Positions 33,557 through 44,203 of a stretch of 64,000 bases of DNA are shown here, piece after piece. Under the pieces are notes generated by a model. The model saw only the letters and a program-made list of their open reading frames with translations, ran no database searches and was not told the DNA's origin. The stretch lies in assembly GCA_023374045.1 (NCBI GenBank), contig CM041780.1:95637005-95701004 (forward strand), given 5' to 3'. This DNA is from Limonium bicolor. Its lineage: Eukaryota > Streptophyta > Magnoliopsida > Caryophyllales > Plumbaginaceae. A program made the translations under genes and the position numbers. Numbering within the stretch: the stretch's first letter is position 1; each line of letters begins with the position of its first letter.

Positions 33557-35107
33557 TATATTATTTGTAAGTAGGATCTTGATTATAGACCTATTAGTGA
33601 ATTCTGAATCTAGCAATGCAGATAGCGTGCTGCATAAAAGTTCATCAACTGTTGGTAACGATTAGATGATTGTGATTGTAATTTTCTAAGGCACGTGCCC
33701 TCAATTTAAATAGGTGTAATTATTTTAGAACTCGGCCATAGTTTGAGGCTTTGAGCTGTTAATTTAAATCTATTTATAACTTTAGAAGATTTATCTTTAG
33801 TATATTTCTCTAATGCATAATGAAGACTTTTATTTTCGTTCCCCTTTTTATTAAGGATACTAGGATCATGTGCATATCTAGATATGATCCCTCCCCAATA
33901 GTGGTAGAGCTTTAGGCTCATATTGATAAAAATAAACTTATGGAAAAAGTATGAGTTATTCTATTCATGGGAAATTGATGCAGTACTTTAGATTTTTTGC
34001 ATAACATAGAATTCGTTTAAAGTTTGGTCGATCAAGCAAGATTACCTCTCTTCCTTTTATTTCATTCTAATTAGTGTGTCAGCTAGCACCGGATGTTTTT
34101 GGATTTTTTTAATTAATTTCTACTCCTAATCCATCGAAATTTTTGTATGCTTAAAAAATGGGTTGGGTGGGTTGGGTTAGGGTTGAAGAATTTTAAACAG
34201 GATAGATTAGGGTCATGATTTTCTAACCCACCCATTTTTGGGTTAGATTGGATTGATAATATTTTAAATGGGTTGGATTAGGGTTGATACCAACCCGACC
34301 CAGCAACCCAAATTGGCAGCCAGCCGACATTCTAAAAAAAACTTTTTGTTCCTGTTGTAAAACCTTAGCTTGAAACCCCTTTTGTAGAGAACTACCTCCA
34401 TAGATGCTCATCATCTTCCACTAGAGACTCAGCCGCATCCATTATCGCCCTTCACCAGCGTTAGCAATGTTTGGAAAGACCAAAACCCAGGAATCATAGC
34501 CGGAAAGACAATCCACCCCGGAGACTTGCTTCCACCGAGAAAGTCACCACAAATCCCGTCGTTTAGTCGCTGACAGACTACCACCTTGTAAATTCAGTCT
34601 CCAATCTCTCAAGTAGAGTAAGTAGGGACTTCGGTTTTCACACCAATAATGGGATTCAAACTTCCCTTGCTACCGATTCCTTTTATGCATTATTGTTTCA
34701 TTTTCTATGTCTTTTGCCAAGTGATCCGAAGAGGAGATGGTTGGAAAAACACGACTTCGTTAAAAGAGTATCCGATGTCAGCATTGTTGGTTTCCTCTTA
34801 CTCTTTTTTCCTATCTTCTTTGCTTTCTCTTCTACACTCTCTTCTGTTTACATTCGCTCCCCGTTTCTCTGGAAAACCAGACTCACTCCAAGTTTGTAGG
34901 ATCCTATTGTTGTACAAAAATCCACTATGTCTTCTCCTCTTTGTGAGATCTGTGAATTTCTTTTACGTCTCTGTTCTAGCAGGTATACCAGTTTGATAAG
35001 CTTTCCGCCCTTCGTGTTGTTGGTTGAGCATAATAACTGGTCAAGAATACCATCACGCGAGTGTAAAATGGAAAGGTGATGGTAAGTCCTTCGGTTCCCC
35101 GTTATTC
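33557..35107. other. Low-information DNA, no recognised gene
   Basis: This stretch lies between element B and the copia element. At 34155-34310 it has clusters of GGGTTGG/GGGTTAGG on the plus strand followed by AACCCACCCA/CCAACCCGACCC, a partly palindromic telomere-like GT-rich tract. A plus-strand frame at 34649-34996 (115 aa, start MGFKLPLLPIP) has no recognised domain and is very rich in Leu/Ser/Phe; I do not call it. It might include host promoter or intron sequence. Confidence 0.5.
34155..34312. repeat. GGGTTGG-rich, partly palindromic tract
   Basis: G-runs such as GGGTTGGGTGGGTTGGGTT occur at about 34160-34180, with complementary C-runs near 34226-34236 and 34291-34312. The spacing of four G3 runs fits a G-quadruplex motif. 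Such tracts occur in hAT-like plant repeats; no terminal repeats or duplication were found to prove an element. Confidence 0.45.
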
Positions 35108-35404
35108 TGTTAGGATGGTTAACATAAGTTGTAATAGTTAGTGTTTATTACCGTTGTACACATGGTATATATATGTATGTGGTATTCACTATAGTGGTCA
35201 ATGTAATTAGTTTTATTCTCGTACACAGAAGTACTAGTGTTTAGAGTTGTAATAGAACTTAGGGTTTATCTCTCTCTTATATTCTTAATCTAAGCTTTCC
35301 ACGTTGGTTCTTCTCTCTCGGTTTCCTCTACATTTCTCGTTCTTCCTTCTTTCTTGTGTTTGTGTTGGGTTCTTGTCTTCATCGAAGCAGCTGGGATAAT
35401 TTCA
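35108..35404 (+). repeat. Copia 5' LTR
   Basis: 297 bp. It differs from the 3' LTR at three bases (near 35182, 35189 and 35279). It should contain the promoter; a TATATATATGTATG stretch lies at about 35167-35180. Confidence 0.95.
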
Positions 35405-35419
35405 TGGTATCAGAGCCAG
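35405..35419 (+). other. Copia primer-binding site (tRNA-iMet)
   Basis: TGGTATCAGAGCCAG follows the LTR with no gap and matches 15 nt of the plant initiator-Met tRNA 3' end. Unlike the chromoviruses here, no complementary arm follows. Confidence 0.95.
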
Positions 35420-35486
35420 CATTGAAGACATAAACTCGATTGAAGCAGGCAAGTCGAACTTTTGGCTGTAAGAAGGTTCGCTTAAG

Positions 35487-36533
35487 ATGGGAGACGACCA
35501 AGACAAAGAAGATAAGGGAAAAGGAACCCCAGTCGATGAGGAAGCGGAAACGAGTAATGCGAAGAAGTCCAAGATGGACAACTCGGATCCATTTTTCCTG
35601 TCAAACTCGGAACAACCGGGAATGTTTCTCGCCGAGAAGTTTGACGGAACGACTGGATTTAGGGCTTGGAAGAGAGAAATGATAATTGCTCTAGACGCGA
35701 AGAACAAATTGGGGTTCGTAGAGGGCACAATCAAGAAACCCTCGGAAGACGACCCAAAGTTCAGGCTGTGGAAGCGCTGCAATTCAATGGTCACCTCATG
35801 GATCTTGGCTAGCTTGAAGAAGGAAACGGCCAAGAGCGTGCTATATTGTGCGACCGCAGCGGATTTATGGAAGGAACTGGCAATGAGGTTCGAGGAGTCA
35901 AACGCAGCACAAATCTACTCTCTGCATCAGCAATTGAATGAGACAAAGCAAGAAGGAGACACTGTTAGCGCCTATTATACGCGTATAAAGGAAATTTGGG
36001 ATGAAATCGATTCATCAGAAGAAATCCTCAATTGCACCTGTCAAGCCGCGTCTGGGTATAAAGAGGTTTTCAGAAAGCAGAGAGTTATCCAATTTTTGAT
36101 GGGTGTCAACGAAAGATTCGCCATCGTAAGAGGAAACATTCTGATGATGAGCCCTCTCCCCACAATAGAGCAGGTGTATTCCTTATTGGTGCAAGAAGAG
36201 AGACAAAAAATAGTGTGCGGTACCGGGAAAGGGGAACATGGAGCCAGAAACGGAGCTTTGTCTTTCGCAGTAGACAATTCCAAACGGAGCTTCAAACCCT
36301 ATCAAGGCAAAGACTCGAGACGAAGCAACCTCCAGTGCAGTCATTGCGGACGAAATGGGCATACGGTCGAGAAGTGCTATCAAGTACATGGGTATCCATC
36401 TTTCTGGAAGAAGGGCAGAAGATCCACAGCAGCAACTTCAGATGGGGCACAGACTGGAGCCCAGGATGAAACTGCAAAGACTTTCTCTTTGGAGCAAGTA
36501 AATCAGCTACTGTCTCAATATGCCAAGAACTAG
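35487..36533 (+). pseudogene. Copia Gag
   Basis: This is the Gag part of the polyprotein, 348 codons from ATG 35487. An acidic N-terminus is followed by the copia gag domain (FDGTTGFRAWKREMIIALDA, RLWKRCNSMVTSWILASL, DLWKELAMRFEESNAAQIYS). A CCHC zinc knuckle CSHCGRNGHTVEKC lies at residues 284-297. It assembles the particle and binds RNA. The frame ends at TAG 36531, in the context KN-stop-QAEN. Pol continues in the same frame, so the TAG is probably a changed CAG or TGG in a single gag-pol frame rather than a natural end. Readthrough cannot be excluded. Confidence 0.9.
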
Positions 36534-38120
36534 CAAGCAGAAAATGATCCAGGGATCTCTACTTGCAGTTTTGTCGGTACCATTTCTAAACTTGATTATT
36601 GCTCTAAATTGCTTAATTATCAAGATAGTAGAAACTCTGAAACCAACGACTGTTCTGGTTTGTCACACTGCCTGAATGATGAGAATGCTAAGAAACAGAA
36701 AGAAACTAGACCTTCTCTGTTAAATTACACCAGTAATGAAACTCATGTTGAGTTAGATGCATGTTGCTCATCTGTTTGTGATTCCTTAAGGAAAAGAAGT
36801 GATAGAAATAGCAAGAAACAGTTAGGTATTGTTCCTATGTGTTTAGATAGGAAAAAGGACTGTTGCTCTCCTGCTCTTGATTTCTTAAGGAAAGAAAACG
36901 ATACAAAGGCATGTTTAACTAATAAGAAAAGAGTTTTGTTTGACAAGTGGGTTTTAGACAGTGGAGCAACAGAACACATGTGTTGTGATCTAAAAAAATT
37001 CACCAATTATAAGTACCTAAGTCATATGCATACTGTTGGGATGCCAGATGGGCATCCTCAGGAAGTTAAAATTATTGGTAGTGTAAAGATCAATCAAGCT
37101 TTGACTCTGAATGATGTCCTGTTTGTTTCAAACTTTAAATTTAACTTGATTTCTATAAGCAAGTTGGCTAAACAGTTAAAGGGCAAATTTTACTTTGATG
37201 ACACATGCTGTTTATTTCAGGAATGTAATTCAGAACATGAGCAAGAGGTTGGGAAACTCTCAAACGGCCTGTATTTGTTAGATGAAAATTTCTTTTGTGA
37301 TCATAACTTAGGTTTCTCTGTAAATGTAGGCAATACAGCAAAGGAGGTTGGATATTATGATTCTAGAGATGCTGTCAGTTTATGGCACCATAGGCTGGGC
37401 CATTTACCAATAGGCAAACTGAAAAGAATAGGTCTCTTTGACAAAAGTCTAGGGAAAAAACATTTTCTTTGCGAGTCTTGTTGTAAAGCCAAAAGCCATA
37501 GGCTTCCCTTTTCTGTTAGCACAATAAAATCAAAGGAAGTGTTTGAAATCATCCATATAGATTTGTGGGGCCCATATGGGACCAAGACCCATGACAACTT
37601 TGCTTACTTTCTGACCTTTGTTGATGACAAATCACGTGCGACTTGGGTGCACTTTGTATCACAAAAATCCACATGTTTTCTGGTTATTAAACACTTTATA
37701 GAAATGGTCAAGGTGCAGTACAAGACTAAAGTGAAAATAATTAGAAGTGATAATGCATATGAGTTAGGAACTTCCAGAGAGGGAATAGAATTCTACAAAG
37801 AAAAGGGAATCCAACATCAAACAACTTGCCCACACACACCCCAGCAAAATGGGGTGGTTGAAAGAAAACACCGTCATATTTTAGAAACAGCAAGATGCTT
37901 AATGTTCTACTCTGGTTTGCCTTTAAAGTTCTGGGGAGAAAGTATCTTAACCTCTGTTTATTTAATAAATAGGATGCCCTTGGATGTGCTAGGAGGAAAA
38001 AGCCCTTATGCTGTACTTTATGAACAAGAACCTGATTACCATGCTTTGAAATGTTTTGGCTCTCTGTGCTTTGCTCACATAAATTCACCTCTGCATGATA
38101 AATTGCTGCTAAATCAGTAA
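36534..38120 (+). pseudogene. Copia protease and integrase
   Basis: In frame with Gag, and open from ATG 36609. A Cys-rich spacer comes first (two CCS...LRK segments near 36760 and 36860). The aspartic protease motif WVLDSGATEHMCC follows at 36945 on. Next are the pre-integrase zinc domain (LWHHRLGHLP, CESCCKAK) and the integrase core with HIDLWGPYG, IIRSDNAYEL and the Glu in TPQQNGVVERKHRH, so the D-D-E triad is complete. The gene order protease, integrase, RT is diagnostic of Ty1/copia. The frame breaks at about 38110-38120 by one base: LLLNQ-stop instead of AAKSVKCVFLGY. Confidence 0.93.
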
Positions 38121-38854
38121 AATGTGTGTTTTTGGGATATCCACCAAATAAGAAGGGGTTTAAATTGTATGATCTAGAAAATGACAAAGTCATTGTCAAT
38201 AGAGATGTACAGTTTTATGAACACGTTTTCCCATTTAAAGGAAACTATATGACAGCATCTCATACACATGAACACATTGACAATAATCATCAAACAGAAA
38301 CAACAGAAGGCAACCATAGGGTAGAAAGGACTCCCATAATGACAGAGGATTGTGATGATTATGAACATACTTTTGTTACTGATGATATCCATGAGAAAAG
38401 TGCAGAACAGGTTGAAGAAACTGCAGAACAAGTTGAAGAAACTGCAGAACAGCAAGGAGAAGTAGTACAGAGCCCACAAGATCACACCACACAAGCTAGG
38501 ACAGAACCAAGGAGATCAACAAGGGAGAGACAACCACTGAGCTACTTGCAAGACTATATCATGGGAAGTCTGCTTACAGAAGAGAAAGGGAAGCTTCCTA
38601 ATACTCCTTCTGATTATTTTAATTCCACTGATCATTTTACTGCTTTGTTGCATGATAGACTGTCTAGTTTTCATAAAAGTGGAGAACTGTCTGATATTAG
38701 TTTTGGTTTCAGTATACAACCAAAAGAAATCATTGTTATGTCTCCTAATGAAAACCCTACAGAAGGGAAAACAAATCATCTCTGTTGTAGTGCTAGAACA
38801 GATAGGGACATAGAACCACAGGACTATTATGAGGCAGCTAAAAATGACAGTTAG
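38121..38854 (+). pseudogene. Copia integrase tail and linker to RT
   Basis: After the frameshift the product continues with CVFLGYPPNKKGFKLYDLEN and RDVQFYEHVFPFK, the usual end of copia integrase. An acidic, variable linker follows with a sevenfold-residue repeat AEQVEET (two full copies and a partial one, 38401-38458) and then the lead-in to RT (RRSTRERQPLSYLQDYI). The frame is stopped by TAG at 38852-38854, just before IKAMKEEIDAL, where a Trp codon is expected. Confidence 0.88.
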
Positions 38855-40339
38855 ATAAAAGCAATGAAAGAGGAAATAGATGCTCTTGAAAGAAACAAGA
38901 CTTGGGATCTGGTTAAGTGCCCGAAAGGGAAGAGGCCAATAGGTTCAAAGTGGGTCTTTAAAATAAAATACAAAGCTGATGGTACATTAGAGAGGTACAA
39001 GGCGAGGCTTGTAGCTAAAGGGTACAATCAGAAATATGGAATTGACTACTTGGAAACCTTTTCTCTGGTAGTAAAATTCACAACTATTAGGGCCATCATA
39101 ATTATAGCTATAAAGAAAGGATGAGGTGTTAGTCAGTTAGATATCAATAATGCGTTTCTCCATGGAGAACTTCATGAGGAAGTTTACATGGAGTTGCCAC
39201 TAGGATATAAAACTGATATCAAAGGAAAAGTGTGCAAATTAAGAAAATCTCTCTATGGTTTTAAGCAAGCTTCAAGACAGTGGCATGAAAAGTTGAGTGG
39301 GTTTCTTTTCTCCTTGGATTTCACTCAATCTTTGAATGATTATTCACTGTTTATTAGAAGAAGCAAAGGGAAAATAACAATTCTGGCTGTCTATGTTGAT
39401 GATGTATTACTCACCGGGGATGATATTGAAATGATACAATTGGTGAAAAGAAATTTGAATCAGAAATTCAAGATAAAGGATATGGGCAGTTTAGGGAGTT
39501 TCCTTGGGATAGAATTCCTTAGAACAAGAGAGGGAATGATCCTTTTACAGAAAAACTATTCTGAGGAACTTGTTAGACAGTTCGGTGGTGAACATTTAAA
39601 AAGCACAGCAGGTCCCTTAGATTTGAATACAAAGTTATTGTTGGAGGATGGAAAACCATTAACAGACCCCATGTTGTATAGAAGGCTAATAGGAAAAATG
39701 AATTTCCTAACACATACTAGACCAGATTTATGTTTCAGTGTGCAGTTGTTAAGCCAGTTTTTGAATAAACCAACTGAAACACACATGCATGCTGCATTGC
39801 ATACCCTTAGATATATCAAAGGAACTACTAGTTACAGTCTCATGCTTAATAGTACTAACAGTTTTGAATTGATTGCATATTGTGATTCAGATTGGGCAGG
39901 GTGTCCCAACACAAGAAGGTCTATAAGTGGGTTTTATGTTGAACTGGGTGGCTGTGCACTTTCTTGGAAATCCAAGAAACAAACTAATGTAGCTCTTTCT
40001 TCTGCAGAAGCAGAATACAGAGCACTTAGGCAGACGGTAGCAGAGGTAAGCTGGCTCACAAGATTGCTACACGAGCTAGGGGTCGAGGGAATCCAGCCTA
40101 TACCGCTCAAATCAAACAGTCAAGCAGCGGTGCACATAGCCAAAAATCCGGTCTTCCATGAACGGACGAAGCATATTGAAGTGGACTGCCATTTCGTTCG
40201 ACAGAAGCTGCAGCAAGGACTTGTGCGAGTTGAGTACATACCATCACAACAGCAACTGGCAAATGTATTCACTAAGGTGTTGCCTGGGCGCACATATCCT
40301 CTGGTCTTGAAGCAGTTGAATGTTGGGGAAATTCAATGA
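38855..40339 (+). pseudogene. Copia reverse transcriptase and RNase H
   Basis: RT opens with KAMKEEIDALERNKTWDLV and GSKWVFKIKYKADGTLERYK. A TGA at 39122-39124 interrupts it within KKG-stop-GVSQLDINNAF, where Trp is expected. It resumes at LYGFKQASRQWHEKL and carries the catalytic box AVYVDDVLLTGD. RNase H shows AYCDSDWAGC, SSAEAEYRAL and HIEVDCHF. The Asp normally found before Ser-Gln in the CDSQAA-type motif is Asn here (codon 40115-40117). The natural stop is at 40337-40339. The two stops and the Asn are each explained by one G-to-A change. Confidence 0.92.
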
Positions 40340-40405
40340 CAACGTTTGCCTTCTGGTTTGAGGAATGACTTAACCATCAGCAGCAAAACAAACAAGGAGG
40401 ATGTT

Positions 40406-40420
40406 TGTTTTGAGGGGGAC
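40406..40420 (+). other. Copia polypurine tract
   Basis: TGTTTTGAGGGGGAC abuts the 3' LTR start, the usual plus-strand primer position. Confidence 0.85.
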
Positions 40421-40717
40421 TGTTAGGATGGTTAACATAAGTTGTAATAGTTAGTGTTTATTACCGTTGTACACATGGTATATATATGTATGCGGTATTC
40501 AATATAGTGGTCAATGTAATTAGTTTTATTCTCGTACACAGAAGTACTAGTGTTTAGAGTTGTAATAGAACTTAGGGTTTATCTCTCTCTTCTATTCTTA
40601 ATCTAAGCTTTCCACGTTGGTTCTTCTCTCTCGGTTTCCTCTACATTTCTCGTTCTTCCTTCTTTCTTGTGTTTGTGTTGGGTTCTTGTCTTCATCGAAG
40701 CAGCTGGGATAATTTCA
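40421..40717 (+). repeat. Copia 3' LTR
   Basis: 297 bp, partner of 35108-35404, followed directly by the duplicated TATTC. Confidence 0.95.
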
Positions 40718-40722
40718 TATTC

Positions 40723-43700
40723 CAGTTCTGGTTGGTTTTGATTCTGGTTATACTGTGTCTTCTCTTGAAATCTGGCAAAGTGGACTGTCTTCCTTGTTTA
40801 GTTATCTGAATATTCATAACCTCGGTGGTGGTAAATGCGCTCATGAGTTATTTCTTTCATATTTGTTGTTATCCTTGAGATTAACTTCGCAAATCGGTGT
40901 TCCTTGGTTGCCTCTATACCGTTGTTGTTAAGCTATGTCGATTGAAAACCGGAAAGCTTCAATCTCGATTTACACGAGTAAAGAAGATTTTGTCTTCTCT
41001 GTTTCCTGGTATTTATTTCGTCATTCAAACTGGTCACTGGCTGCTCTTGACTTAATACAATGATTCAGGGACTTACTCACCACATATGATGCTTTGATTT
41101 ACATATTTTCACTGATGAATATATGTTTGAACTAGCCTCTAAATTCATGTATGCCCCATTTCTTTGCTTTGTACGATTGCAAATAAATCTGCCTCAATTG
41201 TAATCGTATCCCATGATCAAGGATAAAAAAATGAAAAAGAATTGATTTATAACTTTGGCCTTTTCTTTATATCCGATATCTAATTTAGATTTACCACCGC
41301 TGGGAAGGAAACTTAGCTTAACTGGATCGGTTGTGTCTTGATTTGTTATTTCACGCTCTACTCATAACCAGGGAAGAAAGGAGGTTGAACAAAAGAAGAG
41401 ACTAGAACTTGACTGATGGCTTAAGATTTAGGCATTAATATTTCTACATAGTCTATTTCTTTTCTTGCTGGTGTAGCACGGTGGTAATGACTGCCCACGT
41501 ATTGCACATTTCAGTTTTGTATGACACTGCAGCAAAAGAGGATTAACAGAAATGTTTAGACTGATGTCCTACCTCAATCTGTCACCATCCTTAGTATGTA
41601 ATAAAAATCAATCAACACATGTACTCATCGTTTTTTTCACGTTTCTTTACAAGTCCAAGAAAAGCATGGTTAAGTAAATATTTCTTACTTAGAGCTTTGT
41701 TTCGGTTGAATGCTAGCTTCATTTGTCATTACCGCCTTCAACTACTTCGCTATTATATGTACTGTGTTACTTTATCCCCGTTTGGGTACCGTTATTCCCG
41801 ACCCATATGAAAATTTCACTTCGGGCTAAATTCATTTGCTGGCCAAGTCGGACTAGTATAGGTGACCCTAGAGACCCCTAGGTTACCTATTTGTTTTTTG
41901 GATTGATGAGTCCAGCTCGAGCCCACAATTTTCTGTGGGCCTTTTTAGAAAAACCCTAGGATTATTCAAATGTGTTGCTCACATAAAGGTCGTAGTACCT
42001 GTTTGTGGGGGACATCTCTCCTAGTATTTTTTTCCAAACCACCCATAATCATAAGAATAAAATTCACAATCAATAACCCAATTCAAAATCCAACAAGTTA
42101 AATCCTACATCAAAATTGGTTGAATTCTAGCCAAAAAATTTCAATAAAAAACCGGGCCCATTTCTAAGGCCCATACTGACCCATTTATGGGCCCGTCTAA
42201 AGCCCAAGCCCGAAGTCTATTTCCGGCCCAAGCAATAAGCATGTTTCTGGCCCGACCCATTAAGCCTTATCCTGGTCCAATTACAAGCCTAACCCAAATA
42301 CCCGGCCCACTCCTAAGGCCCAAACCGAAGCCCACTTTCCAAGGCCCTAACCTGAAGCCCACCTTCAAAATCCCAAGTAGGCCCAAAATTCAAGCTGGCC
42401 TAATAAGCCAAAATCCACCTTCCAGGTCCAAATCCAATTCAAGTCTACCTAAAAATCCCATATCAAAATCAGCCCAAAATCCATATCAAAATCTGCTCAA
42501 AATTCAATTCAAAATTTAGCCAAAACCCACTTCAAAAATCAACCCAATATCCATTCTCAAAGAAGTCAATTCTAACAAGACTAGAAATCCAAATAAACAA
42601 ACAAATAATCAGCTTTCGTTCAATTACACTTTCAAATTTAAGATCATTTATTTTAATCCAAAAATCTAATTCCAAAAACATTTTAAAATTCCAAACAATT
42701 TTTTTCTTCAATTCAGATCTCATCAAAATTTCCAAATTCAAAAGAAACCATTTTGGGAAAATTCTAAAGGAAAACTCTTCTCAAACATGTAGAAAGTTTT
42801 TCTTACATAACATAAAGTTTTTCTAAAAAAAATATTTCTCAAAATCAGTATTTCTTTACCAAAAATTTCGTACAACTTCAAACAGTCTTTTCTAAAATGT
42901 TTTTCAAAACAAACTCAAATTAAACCATTTTCAGGGGGACTTGAAATGTCTAACACCTTCAAAAACATTTCCTTCTTAGTTAGACATCACTTGTCTTTCT
43001 TCCAAATAAAATTCAAGGCGGGGCACAATGGTCGACATAACATCCCTTGTCGCAATCTTGATTTCTTTAGGTGGGGTATTAGGGTAACAAACTCTCCCTA
43101 ATTGCAGCCTAGTTTTTTACAAGGCGGGATGCTATGAATGTAATTGCCTTCATAGTTGTAGCCAGGATTTTCATGAGCATCCAACTCCCTTCTATTCGAT
43201 TTTGACATTTTCAGTTTATTGTTTTAAAACCCGGGAGTTAGAGATTTATTAGGGTTTGACTGAGGGCATCTCACTCACGATGTTTCTCTCTAAACCCTAA
43301 TTTTTGACCTAAATACATTGCCTCATCTTTCGAACCTCGGTAATTACCATCAATTAAGTGTCGTGTTCGAGGGGGTACATGGGTGATCCTTCAAGATCAT
43401 CCACCTTTTTCTAAAAATACAACAAAATTCGGTTTCCAAAACTTAAGAGAGACAATTTTGAAAACATTTCCTTCAATAAATTGACCTATATACTCTTTTT
43501 ATTCAAAGACTCGAGCTCTCAAGAATCCTCAACTCCCGATTACTCTAAAGCCTCGAGTTTTCCTTAAAACTTTCAAATCCTGATCATCCCAAAACTCGAA
43601 TGCCCCCTTTAACGCTTTTGATTCCCGATCACCTTAAAATACCCAACACTCCATAAGAATACTTTCAACTCATGACCACCTCAGTGACCCAACCATTCCA

Positions 43701-44203
43701 AAACACGAACATCATAAAATGACCAGAATACCCTTAGCTCTATAAAAAGATCAAAATGTCCCTTTAAACTCTACAAACAATTCATACACCCTTCAAGACC
43801 ATCAAAAGTCCCTTTTAACTTTGAGGCGGAATCCACCCCTTCCAAACACTCAATAGTCTCTTGGTCAAACTTCAAGACCACTCCATTCACTCAACTCTAA
43901 ACTTTATGAGCCTTCATCCCATGAACTTACAAATTCTTTCAATTAATCAATCTTCCTTTTGGCTTCAGCTTGGCAAAAATGCACGCCTCACCAAACACTC
44001 TCACTTTACTCTCTTTCTCAATTTCTATCCTTATGGCCCTTGAAATGAATCTGTCTAAAAAGGTTTTGAAAAAAGTCAATCCCGACAATTGGAGACCGAT
44101 GTTTCCTGGGGCACCATCCGAAGTCGTGATCGTTGCTACTTCCAAGGGGTGTAACCCAGTACGAACCCGCAACAAAATCTTTGACATGATTAGATAAGCT
44201 CTA
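40723..44203. other. Intergenic or repeat-derived DNA, no recognised gene
   Basis: It continues the copia target. No domain-bearing frame is seen. Frames at 43939-44211 (minus) and 43970-44197 (plus) overlap each other in opposite directions and match nothing I know. The stretch 42940-43400, with GGGGGACTTGAAATGTCTAACACC and TCGGTAATTACCATCAATTAAGTG-type text, looks like an old LTR or UTR of another retroelement, but I found no ends for it. Confidence 0.45.
42160..42440. repeat. Degenerate GGCCCA-rich repeat
   Basis: Many GGCCCA, AGCCCA and AGCCCG words occur at irregular 10-25-base spacing, with frequent AAGCCCA and AAGGCCCA. It reads as a decayed short tandem repeat. TGGGCC/GGCCCA is also the core of plant site II promoter elements, but no promoter context is visible. 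Confidence 0.55.

Larger units (their letters stand above)
35108..40717 (+). mobile_element. Young Ty1/copia retrotransposon
   Basis: This is a complete 5610-bp element with 297-bp LTRs (TGTTAGGATGG...GATAATTTCA), an initiator-Met PBS, a gag-pol region, a polypurine tract, and an exact target duplication TATTC (35103-35107 and 40718-40722). I count three mismatches between the LTRs, about 99 percent identity, so the insertion is recent. Gag-pol lies mostly in one frame but has three in-frame stops and one frameshift, so this copy is not autonomous as written. Confidence 0.97.

Noticed and set aside
34649..34996. A 115-codon hydrophobic frame before the copia element
   Set aside because: No recognised domain, biased composition and no supporting gene structure; could be chance.
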